The notes beneath the pieces were generated by a model. That model did not search any database, was not told where the DNA came from, and was given only the letters and a program-made list of their open reading frames with translations. The translations under genes were made by a program, and so were the position numbers. From positions 1-50,123 of the forward strand of contig CAZIKB010000037.1 in NCBI GenBank assembly GCA_964539665.1: DNA of 50,123 bases, given 5' to 3'. Positions 1 through 8,954 of this stretch are shown here, piece after piece (positions within the stretch are counted from its first letter, which is position 1; each line of letters begins with the position of its first letter). The DNA is from CAZIKB01 sp964539665. Lineage in GTDB: Bacteria > Zhuqueibacterota > Zhuqueibacteria > Oceanimicrobiales > Oceanimicrobiaceae.

Positions 1-1147
1 CTTCAATTTCGTATTCTTTTATCTTTCTGTAGAGTGTTCTTTCACTAATACCCAACGATTGGGCTGCTTTTCGTTTACTGCCGTTAAATTTTTCCAGTGT
101 GCGATTGAGCATCAGGCGTTCTAATTCTGCCAGGGTTTTATCCTCTATTGTATTTAAATCATTTGTTACAGGCTCATGTAAAGGTTCGTGCGGTCGAGTT
201 ACAACTTCAGAATAATAAGGCAACGATTTTGGATTATTGCCTGAAAATAGAATTTGATAAATATCTTCTCTCAATTTTGATATTTCTGACTTCAAATCTA
301 TTAGAGCATGATAAATAAATTCCCGTTCCACCTGTTCTGAAGTACGATGAGTAGGTACTGGCAGATTGCGTTCTTCCGACCTAGCTGGTTTAAGATATTT
401 AGAAAGTGCAAACTCATCTACCATTTTGCCTTTTTCTAAGACAATAATACTTTCGACCAAATTTTTTAGTTCTCGGACATTACCGGGCCATGGATAATAT
501 TCTATTGCTCGCAATGCAGATTCAGTAAAACCTTCAAATTCAATGTGATTTTGTTTACTAAAATCATTGGCAAACTCATTAATTAATAATCTAATGTCAC
601 CTCTTCTTTCTCTGAGTGGAGGGACATGTATATTTACAGCGTTTAATCTATAATATAAATCCTCACGAAACTCTCCGGATTTTACAGCTTTTTCCAAATT
701 TTTATTTGTCGCAGCAATTACTCTAACATCTACTTTCTCGACAATACTTCCACCAACTCTCATAAATTCTTTGCCTTCTAATACTCTCAACAATTTCACT
801 TGTGTGCTAAGTGGCATCTCGCCTATTTCATCTAAAAAAATCGACCCTTTATCCGCTAATTCAAAATAGCCTTTGCGTGCGCCAATGGCGCCTGTAAACG
901 CTCCTTTATCATGACCAAATAACTCAGATTCCAATATACCTTCTGGAATGGCGCCGCAATTGACAACTACATTCGGATTATTTTTGCGACGACTCTCCCT
1001 GTGAATAGCCTCGGCAACTAATTCTTTACCTGTACCGCTTTCACCCAAAATCAGTACCGAGATATCAGTGGGGGCAACTTGCTTAATGGTTAATAGTATC
1101 TGTTGTATTGCCTGTGATTGGCCAGTTAGTCCAAATTTTTCATTCAT
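1..1147 (-). CDS. sigma-54-dependent transcriptional activator (AAA+ plus Fis-type HTH), C-terminus cut by the window edge
   Basis: Bacterial enhancer-binding protein that would use ATP to open promoters held by sigma-54 RNA polymerase. 382 codons are visible and no stop is reached. The AAA+ domain starts almost at the N-terminus: Walker A GESGTGKE (about residues 35-42), the sigma-54 contact loop GAFTGA (82-87), Walker B IFLDE (103-107). A Fis-type helix-turn-helix occupies about the last 40 visible residues. There is no N-terminal receiver, GAF or PAS domain, so activity is not controlled in cis by a usual sensor domain; a PspF-like arrangement. A linker of about 100 residues separates AAA+ and HTH. 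Start: the ATG at 1147 overlaps the stop of the galE-like gene (ATGA), indicating translational coupling; an ATG at 1143 is in a frame that stops at once. It is the nearest candidate regulator for the -24/-12 promoter at 17648; that link is inference. Confidence 0.93.
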   Translation of the reverse strand, partial: MNEKFGLTGQSQAIQQILLTIKQVAPTDISVLILGESGTGKELVAEAIHRESRRKNNPNVVVNCGAIPEGILESELFGHDKGAFTGAIGARKGYFELADKGSIFLDEIGEMPLSTQVKLLRVLEGKEFMRVGGSIVEKVDVRVIAATNKNLEKAVKSGEFREDLYYRLNAVNIHVPPLRERRGDIRLLINEFANDFSKQNHIEFEGFTESALRAIEYYPWPGNVRELKNLVESIIVLEKGKMVDEFALSKYLKPARSEERNLPVPTHRTSEQVEREFIYHALIDLKSEISKLREDIYQILFSGNNPKSLPYYSEVVTRPHEPLHEPVTNDLNTIEDKTLAELERLMLNRTLEKFNGSKRKAAQSLGISERTLYRKIKEYEIE

Positions 1148-2058
1148 CTTTGAAAATACTCTACGGTCTGTTTGAGACCAAGCTCCAAATTTATTTCTGG
1201 TTTCCAACCAAATATTTTTTCAGCTTTTGCTGGTAAAATACAACTTCTTAATTGTTCACCAGCTTTTGCCGGGCCGTGCATTTCTTCTTTATTTGCATTT
1301 GTATATTTATTAATGGAATGGAATAGTGCGTTCACATCTGTCTCAATAGCAGTGCCAACATTAAAAATATCACTTTTATTGTATTCAAGGCCCTTAACAT
1401 TCATGCGTACCAAATCTCCCACATAGATATAATCCCGAGTTTGTTTGCCGTCGCCATTGATTATTGGCTGTTCGCCCCTAAACAATTTTTCAGCAAAGAT
1501 GGCTACCACGCCAGCTTCGCCGTGAGGATTTTGCCTGGGTCCATATACATTAGCATAACGTAAAATAATGTGCTGTAAATTATAGACCGCTTTATAATAG
1601 AACAGATACTTCTCACAGGTCAATTTGGTCACTCCATAGGGTGAAATGGGCCAGGCAGGGTGTTCTTCATCTGCCGGAAAATAATCTTGTTCACCATAAA
1701 CCGCACCGCCGGTGGATGCGAACATGAATTTTTTCACTTTGTATTTCACACTATTTTCAAGCAAATTCAAAGTGCCAAGCACATTTATCTGAGCGTCAAA
1801 TTTGGGATCGTTAACTGATTTTCTTACATCCATTTGTGCAGCATGATGATTTACTACATCGAATTTATTTTTCGCAAAAATATCATCCAATTGCTCACTT
1901 TGAATATCTAATTCAAAAAATGCCGCTTTTGGATTTATATTCTCCTTCCGTCCGCTCGAAAGATCATCAACAATCGCTACTTCGTGGCCAAGACTTATGT
2001 AAGCATCAACGATGTGGGAGCCAATAAAACCAGCTCCACCTGTGACTAAAATTTTCAT
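1144..2058 (-). CDS. galE: UDP-glucose 4-epimerase-like NAD-dependent epimerase/dehydratase
   Basis: Short-chain dehydrogenase/reductase of the extended family, likely interconverting UDP-glucose and UDP-galactose (or a related nucleotide sugar) for surface polysaccharide. 304 aa. The Rossmann glycine motif GGAGFIG is at residues 7-13; the catalytic set is Ser/Thr at 115-116 and the YxxxK motif YGVTK at 141-145; RYANVYGPRQNPHGEAG follows, as in GalE-like enzymes. The frame is open a further 64 codons upstream (to 2250), but that extension lies in and beyond the purD gap, is not conserved-looking, and the true N-terminal beta strand begins at MKILVTGG, so I start at the ATG at 2058, preceded by AAGGGA. 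Gene order uvrB-purD-this-sigma-54 activator on one strand suggests one transcript. Exact sugar specificity cannot be read from sequence. Confidence 0.88.
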   Translation of the reverse strand: MKILVTGGAGFIGSHIVDAYISLGHEVAIVDDLSSGRKENINPKAAFFELDIQSEQLDDIFAKNKFDVVNHHAAQMDVRKSVNDPKFDAQINVLGTLNLLENSVKYKVKKFMFASTGGAVYGEQDYFPADEEHPAWPISPYGVTKLTCEKYLFYYKAVYNLQHIILRYANVYGPRQNPHGEAGVVAIFAEKLFRGEQPIINGDGKQTRDYIYVGDLVRMNVKGLEYNKSDIFNVGTAIETDVNALFHSINKYTNANKEEMHGPAKAGEQLRSCILPAKAEKIFGWKPEINLELGLKQTVEYFQR

Positions 2059-2128
2059 AAAAATATCCCTTCGATTTAAAGTGCTTGCATTTTGCTTTCC
2101 TGCAAAATATCTGATAAGTCGGCTATAT

Positions 2129-3412
2129 TTATCGACGTAAATGCAGCAATGCCTTCGCACCAATATCTTTGCGATAGTATGCTTTATCAAAAGTAATCTT
2201 GCCAACCGCCCAATAGACTTTTTCGCGAACAGTGTGAAAATCGTTGGCAATGGCAGTAATCCCTAAAACCCGGCCACCGTTAGTAACCGTTTTGCCGCTG
2301 TCATTTTCTTTCGTGCCTGCATGAAAAATAACAATTTCTTTGCCTAAATTCTTCTCTAAACCCAAAATCTGTTTGCCCTTATCATAGCTGCCAGGATAAC
2401 CTCCAGAAGCAATGACTACACACATTGCCCATTTATTATTAAATAGCTTAATTTGTTTTTCAATTTTTTCACCTTTTGCGATTCCAAACATAGCCTCAAC
2501 CAAATCTCCCTTTACCAAAGGTAGAATTGCCTGGGTTTCAGGATCGCCAAATCGACAATTATATTCGACAACTTTTGGCCCTTCAGCCGTAATCATTAAG
2601 CCAGCATACAATACACCCCGATAAGGTCTGTCTTCTAAAGCTAAAGCCTTTACAGTGGGTTCCATTATTTCGGTTTGAACCCGGGCAAACATCTCCTTGT
2701 TGATAATTGGCGCTGGAGCATAGGCTCCCATGCCACCGGTGTTCGGGCCTTCATCGTTGTCGAAAATAGCTTTGTGATCCTGCGCTGTTGGCAAATAAAT
2801 TAAGTTCTCGCCATCGCATAAGGCCAAAACCGAAGCTTCCTCTCCTGCCATATATTCTTCAATGATGACTTTTTTACCGGCATCTCCAAATATTTTTTCT
2901 ACCATTATCTTATTTAACGCGTTTTCCGCCTGTTCTTCTGTCTGACAAATAAATGTTCCTTTACCGGCAGCCAGGCCATCCGCCTTCACTACTGTTGGGT
3001 AATCATTATTTTTTAAATGATTTTGGGCCAGTTCGTACTTATTGAATACAAAGCATTTAGCCGTTGGAATTTTATATTTATCCAGCAAGTATTTTGTAAA
3101 TACCTTACTCCCTTCAAGTTCAGCAGCTTTTTTTGTTGGACCAAAAATGTATAAGCCCTGAGATTCGAATTCATCCACGATTCCCATAACCAATGGGACT
3201 TCAGGACCTACTACTGTGAAATCTATTTTTTTCTTACGAACAAAATTTAACAGACCATCGATATCAGAATCAGCTATCGCGACGCATTCTGCCAGCTTTT
3301 TAATGCCTGCATTTCCAGGTGCGCAATATACTTTTCCAACTAATGGACTCTGCATAATTTTCCAGACGAGTGTATGTTCCCGTGCTCCACCTCCTACGAC
3401 TAAAATTTTCAT
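2129..3412 (-). CDS. purD: phosphoribosylamine--glycine ligase (GAR synthetase)
   Basis: Catalyses the ATP-dependent joining of 5-phosphoribosylamine and glycine, the second step of de novo purine synthesis, in the cytoplasm. 427 aa, the usual length for PurD. The N-domain begins MKILVVGGGAREHTLVWKI; the ATP-grasp domain carries KADGLAAGKGTF and the substrate/metal-binding stretch VEYNCRFGDPETQAILP, both characteristic of the family. Start ATG at 3412 has AAGGGG about 8 bases upstream. It lies 33 bp after uvrB and 70 bp before the galE-like gene on the same strand, so is probably cotranscribed; no other pur gene is in the window. Confidence 0.97.
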   Translation of the reverse strand: MKILVVGGGAREHTLVWKIMQSPLVGKVYCAPGNAGIKKLAECVAIADSDIDGLLNFVRKKKIDFTVVGPEVPLVMGIVDEFESQGLYIFGPTKKAAELEGSKVFTKYLLDKYKIPTAKCFVFNKYELAQNHLKNNDYPTVVKADGLAAGKGTFICQTEEQAENALNKIMVEKIFGDAGKKVIIEEYMAGEEASVLALCDGENLIYLPTAQDHKAIFDNDEGPNTGGMGAYAPAPIINKEMFARVQTEIMEPTVKALALEDRPYRGVLYAGLMITAEGPKVVEYNCRFGDPETQAILPLVKGDLVEAMFGIAKGEKIEKQIKLFNNKWAMCVVIASGGYPGSYDKGKQILGLEKNLGKEIVIFHAGTKENDSGKTVTNGGRVLGITAIANDFHTVREKVYWAVGKITFDKAYYRKDIGAKALLHLRR

Positions 3413-3445
3413 CGTTATTTTTACCCCTTCAATTAAATTACAATT

Positions 3446-5461
3446 TTAGCTCCAGGCAAACTTCTTTTTGCCAGTTAACCGATCAACTTCGTCGCGTAAT
3501 TCCGCAGCTCTTTCGAAATCTAATTTACTGGCTGCATTGAGCATCTCCTTCTCCAGGCGGTCTAATATTTCTTCTTTTTCCAGTGGTGATAGTTTTTTCC
3601 ATTTTTGTGAATCGAGACCTGCTCCCTGTCCTTTACCCCATTTTGCAGCTTTAACATCAGCTACACGCGTTGAGCTCAAAACTTGCTCGTATGTTTTATA
3701 AATCGATTTTGGTGTAATTCCATGTTCCTCATTATATTTTGCCTGAATTTTCCGGCGGCGCTCAGTTTCATCAATTGTACGCTGCATAGAATCAGTCATC
3801 CTGTCAGCATAGAAAATGACTTTACCCGCAACATTACGAGCAGCCCGGCCAGAGATTTGCATTAGTGAACGCGCAGAGCGTAGAAAACCTTCTTTATCTG
3901 CATCTAACACCGCAACTAATGAAACCTCAGGTAAATCCAAACCTTCCCGCAATAAATTCACTCCAACCAGAACATCAAATTCTGCCAGGCGAAGATCACG
4001 CAGGATCGCCACACGATCTAAAGCCTTGATTTCTGAGTGGAGATATCTAACCCGTATGTCCATGCCGGTCAGATAATCTGTCAAATCTTCAGCCATTCGT
4101 TTAGTTAAGGTCGTAACCAGAACACGTTCTTCAAGTTTCACGCATTCACGAATTTCTGCAATTAAATCATCAATTTGATGCTTCACCGGTTTCACAACAA
4201 TCTCGGGATCCATAAGCCCAGTTGGCCGGATAATCTGCTCGACCACAATCCCTTTACATTTTGCCAATTCATGATCAGCCGGCGTTGCAGACACAAATAT
4301 CATTTGATTCATCATGGATTGGAATTCATCAAAAGTCAAAGGACGGTTATCAAGGGCAGAAGGCAGGCGAAAGCCATTCTCGACTAAAGTTTCCTTTCTC
4401 GAACGATCCCCATGATACATCGCATTTATTTGCGGGATGGTTGCGTGAGATTCATCAATGATGGTCAATAAATCTTTCGGGTAATAATCTATAAGTGTAA
4501 ATGGCCGCTGGCCCGGCAAACGACCGGAAAGATGCCTGGAGTAATTTTCAATCCCTGAACAATAACCCAGCTCGCGCATCATTTCCAGGTCATATTTAGT
4601 ACGCATTTCCAGCCGCTGTGCTTCAAGGAGTTTGTTTTGCGATCTAAAGCATTCCAAACGCTCTTCCAGTTCTTGCTGAATGGTTTGCATGGCTTTTTCA
4701 ACTTTGTGATAAGGTGTAACAAAGTGTTTGGCAGGATAAATAGCTGCCATATCCTGCTCAGAAAGAATTTCGCCGGTCAAGGTGTTAATTACAGATATTT
4801 GCTCGATTTCATCCCCAAACATTTCAATCCGAAAGGCCTCTTCTTCATATGCAGGGAAAATCTCTACCACATCGCCACGAACACGAAAAGTGCCGCGGCT
4901 GAACTCGAAGTCGTTTCTGGTATAATGGCTGTCAACCAATTGCGATAAAATTCGATCCCTTTCAATCTTTTGGCCACATTTAAGAATGAGCAATTCGTGT
5001 TTGTAATCTTCAGGGTTACCTAAACCATATATACAAGATACCGAAGCAACAATTATGACATCATTTCTTGACAGCAATGAACTTGTCGCTTTCAACCTCA
5101 AACGGTCAATTTCATCGTTAACAGAAGTATCTTTTTCAATATAAGTATCCGTTACCGCAACGTACGCCTCGGGTTGATAATAATCATAATAACTGATAAA
5201 GTATTCAACAGCATTTTTCGGAAAAAAACTCTTAAATTCACCATAGAGTTGAGCTGCAAGTGTTTTATTATGGGAAATGATTAATACTGGTTTCCCGACA
5301 TTTGCGATCAAATTAGCAATAGTGTATGTTTTACCGCTACCTGTCACCCCTAACAAAGTCTGATGACTATCGCCGCGCAATATGCCATTTGTTAATTCCG
5401 CAATTGCAGCTGGTTGATCCCCGGTTGGTTTATATTCTGAATTTATGTGGAATTTTGTCAT
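3446..5461 (-). CDS. uvrB: UvrABC system protein B (excinuclease subunit)
   Basis: DNA-damage recognition helicase-like subunit of nucleotide excision repair; loads from UvrA and recruits UvrC. 671 aa, full length. Walker A GVTGSGKT is at residues 38-45, the DNA-clamping beta-hairpin with its Tyr-rich YYDYYQPEAYV is around 91-101, later helicase motifs include LREGLDLPEVSLV and QISGRAARN, and the C-terminal UVR domain (about 630-665, with AASKLDFERAAELRDEVD) that binds UvrC is present. First gene of the minus-strand operon, under the TTGACA-N17-TATATT promoter at 5507-5535. The Shine-Dalgarno before ATG 5461 is weak. No LexA-type box was recognised. Confidence 0.98.
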   Translation of the reverse strand: MTKFHINSEYKPTGDQPAAIAELTNGILRGDSHQTLLGVTGSGKTYTIANLIANVGKPVLIISHNKTLAAQLYGEFKSFFPKNAVEYFISYYDYYQPEAYVAVTDTYIEKDTSVNDEIDRLRLKATSSLLSRNDVIIVASVSCIYGLGNPEDYKHELLILKCGQKIERDRILSQLVDSHYTRNDFEFSRGTFRVRGDVVEIFPAYEEEAFRIEMFGDEIEQISVINTLTGEILSEQDMAAIYPAKHFVTPYHKVEKAMQTIQQELEERLECFRSQNKLLEAQRLEMRTKYDLEMMRELGYCSGIENYSRHLSGRLPGQRPFTLIDYYPKDLLTIIDESHATIPQINAMYHGDRSRKETLVENGFRLPSALDNRPLTFDEFQSMMNQMIFVSATPADHELAKCKGIVVEQIIRPTGLMDPEIVVKPVKHQIDDLIAEIRECVKLEERVLVTTLTKRMAEDLTDYLTGMDIRVRYLHSEIKALDRVAILRDLRLAEFDVLVGVNLLREGLDLPEVSLVAVLDADKEGFLRSARSLMQISGRAARNVAGKVIFYADRMTDSMQRTIDETERRRKIQAKYNEEHGITPKSIYKTYEQVLSSTRVADVKAAKWGKGQGAGLDSQKWKKLSPLEKEEILDRLEKEMLNAASKLDFERAAELRDEVDRLTGKKKFAWS

Positions 5462-5506
5462 ATTATTAAAGTATAAATATTTAATTTACCTGAAGCAAAC
5501 ATTTGA

Positions 5507-5535
5507 AATATACACAGGATGTGCCAAAATGTCAA
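5507..5535 (-). promoter_or_regulatory. sigma-70-type promoter for uvrB operon
   Basis: Read on the minus strand: TTGACA (5535-5530), a 17-base spacer, then TATATT (5512-5507). The -35 is a perfect consensus match and the -10 is 5/6. It is 46 bases upstream of the uvrB ATG. Seen directly in sequence; activity is inferred. Confidence 0.75.
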
Positions 5536-5555
5536 GGCTAAATAATAAAAAGACC

Positions 5556-5584
5556 TTGCATATTAATCAAAATCGCTTTATATT
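5556..5584 (+). promoter_or_regulatory. sigma-70-type promoter for the foldase gene
   Basis: TTGCAT (5556-5561), a 17-base spacer, TATATT (5579-5584). It would start transcription near 5591, leaving a leader of about 75 nt before the ATG at 5667. It is divergent from the uvrB promoter, with only about 20 bases between the two -35 elements. Confidence 0.7.
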
Positions 5585-5610
5585 TTGTCCGTTTAATATT
5601 AAAATATTAT

Positions 5611-5639
5611 TAACAGTTTAGACACTGACTGAACTGTTA
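5611..5639. repeat. 8-bp inverted repeat in the foldase 5' leader
   Basis: TAACAGTT (5611-5618) and its exact reverse complement AACTGTTA (5632-5639), separated by 13 bases. It lies downstream of the predicted start of transcription and upstream of the ribosome binding site, so it could be an mRNA hairpin or an operator. Function unknown. Confidence 0.4.
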
Positions 5640-5666
5640 TAAAATCATTAAAGGAGAGATCAAAAT

Positions 5667-7475
5667 ATGGCTTTCATGCAAAACATGCGAGAGTATACTA
5701 AAGTAATATTGGTGATTCTGATTCTGGCATTCATAGGTACAATTATTTTCGATTGGGGAATGAACGTTTTAGGGATAAGAAGCACTACAGGAATAATTGG
5801 CGAAGTTAACGGTACAGAAATAAACGCCAAACAATATGATGAAGCATTTGCAAGGGAGCTTCAGTCATACCGCGATCGAACAGGAGCAAATCCCCCTGAT
5901 AGCCAATTAGATTTTATCAGAAATCAAGTATGGGAATCACTGATTAGAGATATATTAATTCAAGAAGCTATCCAACAAAAAGGCATTACCGCAAATAATC
6001 AAGAAATTGTCTATCACATCTTCAATGACCCACCGGAATTTCTAAAAAGCCAGGAAAGTTTTCAAAACGAACAAAAGCAATTTGATATGGCCTTGTACCA
6101 ATCGGCCCTAAGTAATCCAAGTTATGCAAATCAATGGCAACCCATCGAAAATTATATAAGATTTACCCTGCCCTATGAAAAATTTCAACAAAGACTGCAG
6201 GCAAGTGTCAGAGTTACGGACGATGAGATAAAAAGAGAGTATTTAAAGAAGAACCAAAAAGCAAAGGTGAAATACATATTTATCGAAACTAAAAGATTTT
6301 TAAAAGACTCTATCGAGATTTCGGATGACATGGTTGAAGACTATTATGATTCCCATAAAAAAGAGTTCCAGGAAGCGGAAAAAAGGAAAATACAATATGT
6401 AATTTTCTCGTCAAATGCGACCGCGGAAGACAGCGCTAATGTGTGGGAGACAGCGAATAGTCTTATTGAACGTGCAAAACAAGGAGAAGATTTTGCAGAA
6501 TTAGCTGAAATTTATTCCGAAGATACCGGCTCTAAAGATAAAGGCGGAGATCTGGGGTACTTTGGTAAAGGCGCTATGGTGAAACCTTTTGAAGAAGCAG
6601 CCTATTCTGCAAAAACAGGAGACATCGTAGGTCCGGTTGTATCTAACTTTGGCATTCACATAATAAAAGTTGCCGATAAAAGGATTCAGGAGGGTAAAGA
6701 AGAAGTAAAAGCCAGCCACATCCTTTTGAAGTATGAGGCAACTCAAAAAACTATCAATACAGCTAGAGACGACGCCGTTTATCTCGCTGAAGAAGCCAAA
6801 GAACGACCACTTGAAGAGATCGTCACTGGGCTGTCACAAGATATTCAAACGACTGAGTTTTTTTCCAAAGGAAATGGCTTTATTCCCGGGATTGGTTTAA
6901 ACAAAAGAGCCAGCAATTTTATATTTTCAAACAATCCAGGAAAAGTTAGCAATGCTGAAGATTTCCCCCAGGGTTTTTTTGTATTTAAAATTTCAGAAAT
7001 TCAAAAAGAACGAATCAAACCTTTGGAAGAAGTCAAACAGGCTATAATAGATAAATCAACGACAGAGAAACGAATGACCATGGCAGGTGAATTAGCACAA
7101 AAACTCTATGAAAAAACTCAGGTTGGCGTGGCATTCGAAGAAATCGCTTCACAAGATAGTCTGGAAATTAAAGAAACCAACTTATTTAATAGAACCGGTT
7201 ATGTGCCTGTGGTGGGTCGTGAAGCCAAATTTATTGGTAATGCTTTCGCTCTGGAAAAAATAAACGATGTAGCCAAACCTGTTGAAGCCACTAGAGGTTA
7301 CTATCTATTACAATTAATGGAAAAAACCGAGTTTGATTCTACTGATTTTAATTCAAACAAGGACAATTTGGCTGTCCAGCTTCTGCAACAAAAGCAAAAT
7401 CAAGCATTCGCGAATTGGTATGCGAGTGTCAAAGCAAAAGCCGACATTAAAGATGACAGAGAGAAATATTATTAA
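5667..7475 (+). CDS. membrane-anchored peptidyl-prolyl cis-trans isomerase / foldase (PpiD/SurA-like)
   Basis: Chaperone and prolyl isomerase expected to help fold proteins leaving the Sec translocon or bound for the outer membrane. 602 aa: short cytoplasmic N-terminus, one membrane segment at about 12-30, a SurA-N-like chaperone region to about 230, then a parvulin domain (about 235-345, with SEDTGSKDKGGDLGYFGKG and FGIHIIKV), a second, divergent parvulin-like stretch beginning at KASHILLKYE (about 350-450), and a C-terminal helical part. The anchor and order match PpiD more than the soluble SurA. AAGGAG at 5651-5656 stands 10 bases before the ATG. Monocistronic: divergent from uvrB and convergent with the HD-GYP gene, only 6 bp away. 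Could serve secretin or pilin folding, but nothing links it directly. Confidence 0.92.
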   Translation: MAFMQNMREYTKVILVILILAFIGTIIFDWGMNVLGIRSTTGIIGEVNGTEINAKQYDEAFARELQSYRDRTGANPPDSQLDFIRNQVWESLIRDILIQEAIQQKGITANNQEIVYHIFNDPPEFLKSQESFQNEQKQFDMALYQSALSNPSYANQWQPIENYIRFTLPYEKFQQRLQASVRVTDDEIKREYLKKNQKAKVKYIFIETKRFLKDSIEISDDMVEDYYDSHKKEFQEAEKRKIQYVIFSSNATAEDSANVWETANSLIERAKQGEDFAELAEIYSEDTGSKDKGGDLGYFGKGAMVKPFEEAAYSAKTGDIVGPVVSNFGIHIIKVADKRIQEGKEEVKASHILLKYEATQKTINTARDDAVYLAEEAKERPLEEIVTGLSQDIQTTEFFSKGNGFIPGIGLNKRASNFIFSNNPGKVSNAEDFPQGFFVFKISEIQKERIKPLEEVKQAIIDKSTTEKRMTMAGELAQKLYEKTQVGVAFEEIASQDSLEIKETNLFNRTGYVPVVGREAKFIGNAFALEKINDVAKPVEATRGYYLLQLMEKTEFDSTDFNSNKDNLAVQLLQQKQNQAFANWYASVKAKADIKDDREKYY

Positions 7476-7481
7476 TACAGG

Positions 7482-8954
7482 CTACAAAGGTAATTTTTTA
7501 AAATTAACCTGACGCAATGCCTTGACAATTTTAGTATCAAATTGTGTACCAGATTTTGCTTCCAATACTTTAATGCCTTCAGCATATCGTCTTCTTTTTC
7601 GATAAAGCCGATCTGTGACAATAGTATCAAATGCATCGGCGACCGCAATTATGGCGCCTGCAAGAGGTATTTCGTTGGATTTTAGTCCTCTGGGATAACC
7701 TTGCCCATTAAACCATTCATGGTGAGTATACACTGCTTCAACAACAGAGGATAACCTTTTAATATTTTTTAGTATATTATATCCTTTTTCAGTATGAGTT
7801 TGAATGATTTGATGTTCCTTTTCAGTCAGTCGTCCTCTTTTTAAGAGGATTGAATCACGAATTCCAATTTTGCCAATATCGTGAAGATGGCCAGCCAACT
7901 CTAATTCTTTTAGTTGTTTTTCAGACAGTTTCATGACTTTACCTATCTCAACGGCTATTTGTCCCACACGTTTTGAATGACCATGGGTACATGGATCACG
8001 TTCATCCAATGTCATTGCAAGAGATTTAATTGTCTCTAAGAATAAATTTTCTACATCTAAAACCAATTCAGAATTCTGCAAGGCAATTGAAGCCTGAATT
8101 GCTAAAATCACCGCTCCATCCACATCAGCCAGGGTGAGAGGTGAGTCATTTTTATATAAACAAAGCACACAACTAATAGAATCATTATATTTTAAAGGTA
8201 TTCCGATTGCATATTCTGACCAATTTTCCTCTCCAATTGAGATAAAATCTACCATTTTATCCCTCCAGGATTCAATAATTAATGGCGCTTTCAATTTTAA
8301 AATATACCCGGGAAGGCCGGCATAATGTTCTATTAAAGTACCATGTTCGATCAATCCACCCAAATTCACACCATAGCGTAGATAAACTTGTTCTGTTTCC
8401 GGCTCGATTCCATAAATTGCGCCTCGGAAAGCACCGGTTTCACTAATTGCTGCATCCAATAATAATGTATTTATTTCTATCGGATCATGAAAAGAATTAA
8501 TTTTTTCACTTAAATTAAAAAAATTCACTTGTGTTTGTAAACGAATTTTTTCACGCATTAATTGTCTGTTTTCAATGGTCCTTCGTACAGTTAAAACTAA
8601 TTCTTCAATATTAAAAGGTTTGCAAACATAACAATTGGCGCCTTCATTCAGCGCCTCTATAGCTGATTCTACCGTGGGATAGCCAGTCATAATCACAACA
8701 GGTATGTCCGGGAATTTCAATTTTAAATGTTTAACCAATTCCAAACCATTCATCCTGGGCATTTTGATATCTGTTAAGACTAAATCAAAGTGATTTTGGG
8801 TGAGCTTTTTCATAGCTGTTTTTGGATTGGAGGTCGTTTCAACCATATATCCGGCATGACTTAAACTGTCGTAACAAAGATCACAAATATACTTTTCATC
8901 ATCGACAACCAGTATAGAACTTACATCAAAATTATTATCAATCGTAGTAGTCAT
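7482..8954 (-). CDS. response regulator with GAF-like and HD-GYP output domain (probable c-di-GMP phosphodiesterase)
   Basis: Predicted two-component output protein that hydrolyses cyclic di-GMP. 490 aa from the ATG at 8954. Receiver domain about 12-130 with the acidic pair DDE, phospho-acceptor Asp62 in LTDIKMP and the signature Lys in CKPF. A GAF-like region about 150-320. HD-GYP domain about 325-490: HGHSKRV, the metal-binding HDIGKIG with H358-D359, and HHEWFNGQGYP, the GYP signature. All residues expected of an active enzyme are visible. The frame is open to a TTG at 8978, but the ATG at 8954, overlapping the last 17 bases of the upstream hybrid kinase gene, is the better start. Cognate partner is most likely that kinase or the GAF-HisKA protein. 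C-di-GMP turnover often controls type IV pili, which are encoded nearby. Confidence 0.93.
   Translation of the reverse strand: MTTTIDNNFDVSSILVVDDEKYICDLCYDSLSHAGYMVETTSNPKTAMKKLTQNHFDLVLTDIKMPRMNGLELVKHLKLKFPDIPVVIMTGYPTVESAIEALNEGANCYVCKPFNIEELVLTVRRTIENRQLMREKIRLQTQVNFFNLSEKINSFHDPIEINTLLLDAAISETGAFRGAIYGIEPETEQVYLRYGVNLGGLIEHGTLIEHYAGLPGYILKLKAPLIIESWRDKMVDFISIGEENWSEYAIGIPLKYNDSISCVLCLYKNDSPLTLADVDGAVILAIQASIALQNSELVLDVENLFLETIKSLAMTLDERDPCTHGHSKRVGQIAVEIGKVMKLSEKQLKELELAGHLHDIGKIGIRDSILLKRGRLTEKEHQIIQTHTEKGYNILKNIKRLSSVVEAVYTHHEWFNGQGYPRGLKSNEIPLAGAIIAVADAFDTIVTDRLYRKRRRYAEGIKVLEAKSGTQFDTKIVKALRQVNFKKLPL
7488..7510. terminator. possible bidirectional stem-loop between converging genes
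   Basis: AGGT-AATTTT and AAAATT-ACCT arms (one bulged A) around a two-base centre, overlapping the last codons of the HD-GYP gene and lying just after the foldase stop at 7475. There is no clear U-tract on either side, so a role as terminator is only a guess from the converging arrangement. Confidence 0.3.

Noticed and set aside
2059..2250. 64-codon open extension upstream of the galE-like start
   Set aside because: It enters the purD stop region, has no conserved features, and the Rossmann strand and AAGGGA ribosome site support the ATG at 2058.
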